Notes under the pieces: generated by a model | Databases searched by the model: none | Told to the model about the DNA's origin: nothing | Seen by the model: only the letters and a program-made list of their open reading frames with translations | In this document: in pieces, positions 56,939 to 64,000 of the stretch | How the letters are laid out: each line of letters starts with the position of its first letter | How positions within the stretch are numbered: position 1 is the stretch's first letter | Assembly (NCBI GenBank): GCA_963556695.1 | Contig: CAUWAG010000010.1 | Location: forward strand, 2,976,001 to 3,040,000 | Direction of reading: 5' to 3' | From: Anthostomella pinea | Taxonomy: Eukaryota > Ascomycota > Sordariomycetes > Xylariales > Xylariaceae | Length of the DNA: 64,000 bases | Position numbers and translations under genes: made by a program

Positions 56939-59554
56939 TTAGTTGTTCACGCGGTAGCGTGCTGGCTGGCGGATCGCGCGGCATGAAGATCGCACCAAAA
57001 TGGGCTCGTCGGACTCCTCATCCGTGCCATCACCCTCTTTGTCAACAGCAACCCCTTCATTCTCAGGGGGCTCTAATTCCTTTAAATCTTCTGAATCTGA
57101 CTCCTCAGAGTCCTCAGAGAGAGATCTCTCTACTTCGTCAGTATGCAAGTTCTGCAATTCACTTAAAATTCGTTGTCTTGCCTCCCGTTGCTCAAACGCA
57201 GCTCGTGCGGCCTCTGTATGCTCGATTTGTTCAGTAACAATGTTCCCAATCTTTCATAGCCATTAGTGTGGCTCTTCCTGAGGGACCTTACGGCTCTTTT
57301 TTGGTTATAAATGCTTAATTTTGGCGTCTCTTGCCTCCAGTAGTTCCTTTATAAGCGCTAGCTCAACCACCATCTCATTGTACGCTCTTGCAACCAAGCG
57401 GATTCCTACTTGTTGCTCATGGGTCTCAACAATTGCTAATAGCATCAGGGCAATATCCTGCCCTGATTTAGGGGCTTCTAGTGCCTTAAGGGTGGTCCCC
57501 CGGTTCATTATAGCAGCAGTTGTTGCTTGCATCTCTGCTGCCTTTACTATAGGCTCGTTTGCGAGGGTCTTTCGTCTGTTTACAGGCCAAAGACCGGCAG
57601 CACGCCATCCTGAATGTATGATAGCCTCCGTGGCTTCTTTGCGGGCCTTAGCCAAGCAACTAAGGAACTGTACTTTGCTAATAGGAGCCGAATCGTTTGA
57701 CTGACCGAGCTGGTTGATGAGGCGGCAGTAGGCGGCTTTCACCACAGAGAACACGGTCAAATCCAGGGGCTGGAAGATATGAGACTACCTCTATTAACAA
57801 AATAACTATTAATTAGTATGTAATCTACTGTATAGGCAGAAAAAAAGCTCATATAAACGTTGTTTATATAGCACAGACACATGAATTCATCTGAGTAATG
57901 GCTGCCATGGCCGTCGAGCACGAATAGGCGAAATTCATTTTCATCTTCAGGGGCAGTGTCAGGTAAATAGATCTAGGGCTCAATTAGCATATAGTTAGCA
58001 ATAATAAATAAGAAAAAAATCACTTTTTTAAGCCAGTGCAGCGCAATCTTGTTTGAGGACCAGCTGTTGATGGAGTACGTCACTATTCATTCTGTCACCG
58101 CAGGATGCTCGATTATAAGCTGCTTCTTGAACCACTGCGTCGGGATCGACTTCGCCTTGAAGATAACCAACGGTCGGAGCTTCTTCTCAGTGGCAGTGAT
58201 CGATTCCATCACTGTAGTCCACGTGCAGTCGTCGTTGGACTTGACGTTGGCCCCTTTTGAGCCAGAACTACCTACTACAAGGCTATTAGACTTATAATCT
58301 CCCGATCAGCAGTCAAAAAACCACTTGGATAGGGTAATTCATGTACTGCCGACCCTGCATAATACCGTACTTATCGATATTTGCCTGGTTTTTGGGTTTG
58401 ATAAAGGCGAAATCCTCATAGCGGTCATGTGTGACCAGCCGTCTAACCTATAAGGCTAAAGGGTTCTATAGGGTTTATGTTCTGAGATAAGTCAACACAA
58501 AGGACAATAAAGGCTTCTATTAAATAGAAGACACTCAGATGCTGGGGCTTGGTCTGATCCAGGGGATCACTGTATAGTCGAGTCGTCAGGAGATTTCTCC
58601 CACCTTAGGGTTGGCTAAGATGCTTAGATTGATCACTGAGGTATAGACTGTCTATCTATCTAGCTGAGAAATGTCCGTCCTTATATATTCAATCTCTCCC
58701 TCACTGATGGAGTAGGATCACCTTGTCCCAGAGTGATGCTCACTGGCTCACTCCCTGATCCAGTGATCCGTCACGTGACCTTTGTTATGTAATCTGTAAT
58801 ACCCATTGCTCCGTTCCTGGCGTCTGATTCTATTGGTTCTTAGTATACTCCCCTTGGCCCTCCAACAGGCCATGGTATTTGTTGGTTCGTAACATCATGG
58901 AAACTGTGACGGCCTGCACAGACCTTCCCACATGACAAGTGGATACTTCCTAATAGGGGAAGGATCTGACCAGAGGATCCCCTTAAAAGGGCAACCTCCC
59001 ACTGTACCTATCTCTCTCTCTCTTCCTTTCCTCTCTAGTCTTGATATTCTCGTCAATAGAGTAATAGCTGCTTGCTGCCGGCCATGTCCCAGCTCCTCAG
59101 TACGCTCGCCGTGACAGAAACTATTGATGTTATCGGGAGTAGCAGCATTGATACGTTTGTAATCAAGTTTTCTTCCCATCTTGGTCTTGATCTCTGGGTG
59201 CCTCCAGATAAAGTTTTACATGTAATGATCCCCTAAGTGATCCGATTTTCCCTGGGATTTTAGGATCCTCTGAATAATGTACTTCATATTGCCGTGAGTT
59301 GGCACATGGCCTGCCTTCTCTTGATAGAGGATCCATGAAACCACCTTTGTTTCCTGCTCAGGGCTCAATTTCTGCTTAGTACAAGCGCACTTACGATATG
59401 ACTGCGTTTGGGTCATTGTGGTACCTTCGACCTTGTGAGAGAGGGTTGATTTTGGCACTCCATAGTGTTGGGAGGCCTTGCGAAGAGACAGTTTGTTATC
59501 GTTCACAGCGGCAATTGCCTCGGCGAGGTATTTGGGAGTATATGAAGGAGGCAT
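56939..59554 (-). mobile_element. pogo/Fot1-like DDE transposase relic
   Basis: Starts at ATG 59554 with a Psq-type helix-turn-helix (YLAEAIAAVNDNKLSLRKASQ, YGVPKSTLSHKVEG), then a CENP-B-like part with FIWRHPEIKTKMGRKLD and RINAATPDNINSF. After the nested LTR come the DDE pieces: VGSSGSKGANVKSNDDCTW, RPLVIFKAKSIPTQWF, and LFVLDGHGSHYSDEFM, whose Asp is the second catalytic acid. Then IFQPLDLTVFSVVKAAYCR and HSGWRAAGLWPVN follow. The tail ends near 56939 with CRAIRQPARYRVNN. In-frame stops include TAA at 59218-59216 and TGA after IIEHPAVTE. Terminal inverted repeats were not found. A dead copy, interrupted by the LTR listed next. Confidence 0.8.
58430..58894 (-). mobile_element. solo LTR inserted in the pogo relic, with target duplication
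   Basis: 465 bp, minus orientation: read on the minus strand it begins TGTTACGAACCAACAA and ends GACGGCTGGTCACA. It is flanked by a perfect 5-bp duplication, TCATG at 58425-58429 and TCATG at 58895-58899. No internal retrotransposon DNA remains, so it is a solo LTR left by recombination between the two LTRs of a full element. The promoter-proximal and downstream half matches the LTR at 51605-52092; the U3 part differs. Confidence 0.92.
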
Positions 59555-60051
59555 TTCAACGTATTAAAGCCTCTGATGCTTACAGGGAAAAGAACAAAAA
59601 AAAACAAAAAAAAAACACAGAATTTCTGCTGGATTGGAGGGGATAGCCGGGACCACTCAGTTCTAGGCCCGGGAGTGCTAACTTCCGACCCCCACCACGG
59701 ACCACCCCGCTGCAGCGTACCTAATGAATTCTATACTAGAAGAAACACCAAGAAAAGACGATTCGAATGCATTATTTACAGTACTTACAGCTTCATTCTT
59801 GATGGTGATGTGGGTGGGTGCAAGTGTGGCCTTTTGGTGTGGAAGCTGTCCCAACATGGGGGCTGTCCCAACTTCATGCTCCCGCCGTTACAGTCTCGCC
59901 TTCAAGCCACGCCAAGATCGAGCCCAATCCATCTCGCAATTATGAGCAGTTCCTTCAAAACGCCAAACAGCACGTATATGTTGACGAGACAAGAAAGCAG
60001 CGTGTGCAGCAGCATTTGCAGCAGCTGAAAGCCAAGTCTAAAGCTGGCGAA

Positions 60052-60180
60052 GCTGAAGAAGCTGAAGAAGCTGAAGAAGCTGAAGAAGCTGAAGAAGCTG
60101 AAGAAGCTGAAGAAGCTGAAGAAGCTGAAGAAGCTGAAGAAGCTGAAGAAGCTGAAGAAGCTGAAGAAGCTGAAGAAGCT
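60052..60180. repeat. 9-bp minisatellite (GCTGAAGAA), about 14 copies
   Basis: Uninterrupted GCTGAAGAA units; the first variant unit follows at about 60181 (GCTAGAGAA). On the plus strand it reads as a run of Ala-Glu-Glu in a frame that also encodes YEQFLQNAKQHVYVDETRKQ before it and ends at a stop at 60234. That frame has no upstream ATG within it. The lack of decay suggests recent expansion. Confidence 0.9.
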
Positions 60181-61760
60181 AGAGAAGCTCGCAAAGCTGG
60201 AAAGGCTCAAGGAACCCTGTTCCTTGCTTACTAGAAGCTGGTCTCGTCAGACTCTTTGGGACCTGATACGATGGTAGGCAGGGCGGCTCGTGAGGAGGGG
60301 TGGGAACAGTGGGTTGTGTAAAGGAGAGGACGGGGTACGACTCAAAATAAAAGCTAAGGCTGCTGCCGGCTAAACGCCGGGGGCTTTGTTGGCTCCTAGC
60401 AGACGGGAACCTTTATAAGATACCCTGTATTGATAAGGAAATTGAAAAGTCCTCCGGATAGAGGCATTGACAATCATACAGTTATAATCCTTGAATGTGA
60501 CATGTGACTATAAGGAAGCACTGAGTTTCAGTGTAAGCAGTTGCCATGATCATTGAGGTTTCCATCCTACCTTCCTGAATTCTATCAACGCATGACTATC
60601 AAGACAGCAACAGATATTAACCAGGCAGAGTAACATCAGTGTGCGAGTCAAGAGCACAGGCGAACACGGCCATGCCGTTTGACATGACATGAGGACAGTG
60701 CATTGCGGTTCGACATTGATCATCAGGAAGTTGGTTTTTGGCCCTGGCAGCGTCTCGTTTGAGACCCCCGACCAGAGGCCCAACTGACGGCCGTCGCTTC
60801 GGCTGTGGGCCTGAAGCTGGGGGCCTGGATACGCGAGCACCACCTAGCCTTCAGCTTCTTGAGAGAGCCTGTCATCCAGAAGTTGTCATCCAGACCGCCG
60901 AAGAGGGAGGGATGGCTCCAGAGCGCATCATCGAAGGCGTCAGGAAGTGAGTGTTCCACTTCCGTGAGAAATCACACCCGTAGAAGATCACGGCACGCGT
61001 GTTGCTCATCAACATCCACAGCGCGTGGCACAACAAGGCTGAGGGCGTTGCCAGCGCAAACGAATCCGACCGAGCGCGTCAGGGAGGCAGCCATCATGAG
61101 CACCTCATCCGGAAGCCCACTGTTCGGAGCAGTCATGCGCAGCGCGCCGAACTCCCTTGAATACCAAGGCACTGATCACGGCGCGCGCAGCAGTACCCTC
61201 AACTGCACTACGTATCACTCCCAGATCTATGGCGCGCGGCAGAGTGAGCGGCACGGCGAGCCTAAGGGCATCGCCAGCAGCAGAGAAGAAGGCTCTGACA
61301 GAGCGCGTCAGAGGTCGCCATCACGACGCAAGCAAGTAATGTACCCCTATTCCGCTTGACCGGGGATTTCCGCCACCCCTTCTGCGAGATACACCGACTG
61401 ACTAACTTGTTCTGCAGGTTGACGTGGTATTCCCGGTCTCATGTTCTTGCGTGCAAGCAAGATCCCTTTCCGATCAAAACTCCTGGCATCTAACAAGAGC
61501 CGTAACTGGCACCCAACCGCATCTACCGCCCAAGCACGGACGCAAACTGTTACCGTCGCTACCTCGAATCCTGACCTTCGAATCGCACAAATCGGTTGCT
61601 CCACCCGACGTTCTTTAACCGAAACTACCAAGACACGAACGAATAAAGATGGATGAACCGACGAATCTACCATGACGGCATCTCTAATCACCGCTTGCAG
61701 TTGACATAATCAGACCCCGAATATCATCGGAGCAAGGCCCAGCGAACGGCCATCGTCACC

Positions 61761-62177
61761 ATGGCGCGGGCCCGAAGGCTACTACCGTTCATTAGAGTCG
61801 GAGAGAGAAGAAAGACGTCAGCAGAAAGGAAGGCGTCATCGTCATCACGAAGACGTCACTCCAGAGCGTCAACTAGGGAGAGACGAGTCAGACGAGTCAG
61901 ACGAGTCCAGAACGCGTCATCCAGAAGACTGAGTGCGGCCTTCACAGATACCTCATACCTCAAGGCCACAGCGCTCGCATCACTTATCTATGCGTCTGAC
62001 AGCTTGGGAAACACGACCGAAGCCTTCATGAAGGACTTGCGGAACTTTACAGTCGGAATCGACGCCAAAGAGGACATTCGGCTAAACATTAAGGAGTTGC
62101 ACCTGACACATGGACTCGTTGAATACCTCACTATGGGTTACAACTGCCTATTTGGCCACATGGTAGCGGAAATTTAG
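61761..62177 (+). CDS. doubtful hypothetical protein, Arg/Ser-rich head
   Basis: ATG frame of 138 codons. The first 60 residues are Arg/Ser-rich, partly from a tandem string GACGAGTCA (61882-61907). The rest (TDTSYLKATALASLIYASDS, DIRLNIKELHLTHGLVEYL) looks more like normal protein. No family recognised. It ends just before the second copy of the 60.27/62.20-kb duplication. It could be an exon of a longer gene or chance. Confidence 0.2.
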   Translation: MARARRLLPFIRVGERRKTSAERKASSSSRRRHSRASTRERRVRRVRRVQNASSRRLSAAFTDTSYLKATALASLIYASDSLGNTTEAFMKDLRNFTVGIDAKEDIRLNIKELHLTHGLVEYLTMGYNCLFGHMVAEI

Positions 62178-62973
62178 TTGGCGGCTCAGTTTGCAGCTCG
62201 CACGATGGTAGGCAGGGCGGTTCCGGAGTAGGGTGGTAAAAGAATGGGTTGCGTGGAGAGGACGCTGGGTACAACTCAAAATAGGTAGCAGCAGGCGACC
62301 GTGCAAACGGTGGTTCGGTGAACCACCGACTTGGCTCCATGAACACGCAGTAGTCAAGAGAGACACTTTGCAATGCACACCACATTGCCATGATCGTTGA
62401 GGTATACTGAAGACGTGTTGATACTAGCCGATCGTGTGTGAACTTTCCCTCTCATTTCTCGTTAATCTATCAAGACATGAGGGCTGGTCAAGTCACGATA
62501 CAGCACCCTTGATGGGGCAAAGCACCGGTCGCGCAACAATCAAGGCAGGTGGGCGTCGCATCCGACGCGAGACTCGGCCGTCCAATGCGATTCTATTTTC
62601 TAATCCCGAGCTCTAGTAACCTCTTTCAAATATCCTTCAAGGGACAGCCACCTGCGAACCCCTATACCTCAGTAGCTTCATGTTCTGCCGGCAGTTCTAC
62701 AATGGCGCCGCTGGTGTTTTCCATTGTTTAGCACCTGGCATCTGGCAGACTTATAGAAATAGTAGATGGTTAAGTCTTGGCAGTTGATGGATATTGCTCT
62801 GGCGATTAGAGGATATAGAATTGGATTTTCTACCACCGGTCCCGCATTTCTGCCCTAGATCATTCTTTTCACTTTCTTTCCACCCATCGCTTCCCTTATT
62901 CAGCCGCCTTGTGGCTATTGTATTTTCCCACCTTTTGAAAACTACATCCGACGATCCTCTCGATTGCAGAGCT

Positions 62974-63237
62974 ATGGATCACTGTGACGAGCCCAGATGC
63001 CACGGCGCATGCGGCGGCAATACCCGACTACTCAAGATCAAGACATACTTCACACATCCCCATCCGTACCAGGGATTGTTTCCCTTGATCCTCCCTTTCA
63101 TCAAGTGCAGCACCAACTGCTACAAGCGGGTTTTGGATTATCAGCGAAGCGACTTTCAGTACATGGCAGATCCCCGCATCGACATGAACATATCAGACAT
63201 TGAGACAGAAATTGCGCAAGGCTGGAAGAAGCGCACG
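62974..63237 (+). CDS. Cys-containing hypothetical protein, first exon
   Basis: ATG 62974 (MDHCDEPRCHGACGGNTR) opens a frame of 88 codons ending at a good donor (CGCACG|GTATGT). A branch site (ATACTAATC) lies at about 63313 and an acceptor candidate, ATCAAG, follows. The exon joins in phase to a frame that remains open to the window end and contains the F-box-like part listed next. A second possible reading after the intron gives a Cys-rich tail (CMCRTPVQYEMPPPR) but needs a different phase. No family recognised for this exon. Confidence 0.5.
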
Positions 63238-63437
63238 GTATGTGAACATGATCCCCTTTCTTCGTTTTCTTTCTGTCTTGCTGAGCCACGGCAACACGCT
63301 CACCCTGCAAGATACTAATCTTTCTGTTGCTCATCAAGATTCGAAATTCGACAGCTGTATGTGCCGTACGCCGGTCCAGTACGAAATGCCCCCTCCCCGC
63401 CTCTCCCTCGGCCACCTGTGCCGCCGGCACATGGAAT

Positions 63438-64000
63438 ATGGCTTGCCAAAGCCCATCTGACGACCTCCCCTCAAACCTTCTCGCCCTCCCCGTTGAGCTT
63501 TTGGTGAAGGTTATGGAATACGCCGAACCTTCTTATGAGATGCAAGGATTCATACTGCGAGCCTGCCGCACCAATCCTACCGCTGCGATGCCAACACAGT
63601 TGATGTTCTACGAGCGTCGAAAATGGGCAGAAATAAGTCTCTTCCAGGTGAACCGCGCTATTCGCCGTCTGGCAACTGGAATATGGGGCCAACCCGCTCG
63701 AGATGATGTGCTTTTCGACGCACAAAGGAATACCGTGGTCGTCCAAGGGGAGCGAGTCAGGAAATGCGACGACAGTGTCTCCGACCGTGGTTTCGATTAC
63801 AAGCCACTACTCATGCTGCAAGATTGGGGGGATCAATATCACTGGATCCGCCACAACGGCGTGCTTATGTTCCAAAGGCCCATGGGCCAAGTTATACCTT
63901 GGCACCAACCGACCAAGATGTCCATTCGCTTCCTAGAAGCAGTAAGGAAAATTACCATTGCGGACGACAACGATGCTATCTCGCAAGGTGACATCTGGGA
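63438..64000 (+). CDS. F-box-like protein, cut by the window end
   Basis: The frame is open from about 63338 to base 64000. ATG 63438 (MACQSPSDDLPSNLLALP) would start it as a separate gene; alternatively it is exon 2 of the gene beginning at 62974, which is in phase. LLALPVELLVKVMEYAEP fits an F-box start (LP.E....I/V), and the sequence then resembles the fungal hypothetical proteins that carry an N-terminal F-box (FQVNRAIRRLA, RFLEAVRKITIADDND). F-box proteins couple substrates to SCF ubiquitin ligases; the target is unknown. The C-terminal part lies outside the window. Confidence 0.55.
   Translation, partial: MACQSPSDDLPSNLLALPVELLVKVMEYAEPSYEMQGFILRACRTNPTAAMPTQLMFYERRKWAEISLFQVNRAIRRLATGIWGQPARDDVLFDAQRNTVVVQGERVRKCDDSVSDRGFDYKPLLMLQDWGDQYHWIRHNGVLMFQRPMGQVIPWHQPTKMSIRFLEAVRKITIADDNDAISQGDIW

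Larger units (their letters stand above)
59555..62973. other. repeat-rich region with frames of doubtful value
   Basis: After the pogo 5' flank (A-rich run at 59594-59617), this stretch has a frame with a 9-bp minisatellite (listed), Arg/Ser-rich frames, and a diverged duplication: ACGATGGTAGGCAGGGCGG at 60268 and 62202 with similar sequence continuing about 90-110 bp, and TTGCCATGATC at about 60541 and 62386. Another weak direct repeat around GAGCGCGTCAG recurs at about 61072 and 61300. No domain is recognised. Confidence 0.4.

Noticed and set aside
51605..58894. One large retrotransposon bounded by the two LTRs
   Set aside because: The LTRs are in opposite orientation, differ in U3, and the right one has its own target duplication; the DNA between them is LINE and pogo, not gag-pol.

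Overview
The window looks like chromosomal DNA of a filamentous ascomycete (Pezizomycotina). Coding genes are broken by short introns, mostly 47-130 nt, with GT..AG ends and recognisable branch sites. Best relatives by protein motif are fungal housekeeping genes (LSG1, LTV1, CYM1, PHS1, ornithine decarboxylase, taxilin). Transposon relics carry in-frame stops of the kind left by C-to-T decay (RIP-like). I could not assign a genus. Several start codons were moved to the first good ATG because the longest open frames begin at non-ATG codons.

Left half (about 2.3-31.7 kb) is mainly a housekeeping block. From left to right: a HAD-family hydrolase (-) divergent from an aldo-keto reductase (+); LSG1 (-, 60S export and maturation GTPase) divergent from LTV1 (+, 40S biogenesis factor) across a 402-bp shared promoter; a taxilin-type coiled-coil protein (-) divergent from the mitochondrial peptidase CYM1 (+); a decayed copy of a large fungal protein family (-); PHS1 (-, 3-hydroxyacyl-CoA dehydratase); a hypothetical protein with an Asp-rich tail (-); and ornithine decarboxylase (+) behind an 857-nt stretch without any ATG.

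The middle (about 32-48 kb) is accessory and decaying. It holds a beta-propeller lectin-like fragment, a broken small secreted protein, a second decayed member of the large family, and a tyrosinase intact except for one TAG. It also holds a near-perfect 30-bp inverted repeat, an intact amino-acid/choline-type permease, a SET-domain gene with one TGA, and a split DUF6604-like gene.

The right part (48.4-64 kb) begins with an intact secreted 5'-nucleotidase-type phosphoesterase. It then passes into a nest of mobile elements: an LTR (51605-52092) abutting a 3'-truncated LINE, then a pogo/Fot1-like transposase relic split by a solo LTR with a perfect 5-bp target duplication. Repeat-rich DNA follows, with a 9-bp minisatellite and a diverged duplication. 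The window ends inside a probable F-box-like gene. I see no rRNA, tRNA or CRISPR, and no convincing secondary-metabolite cluster.
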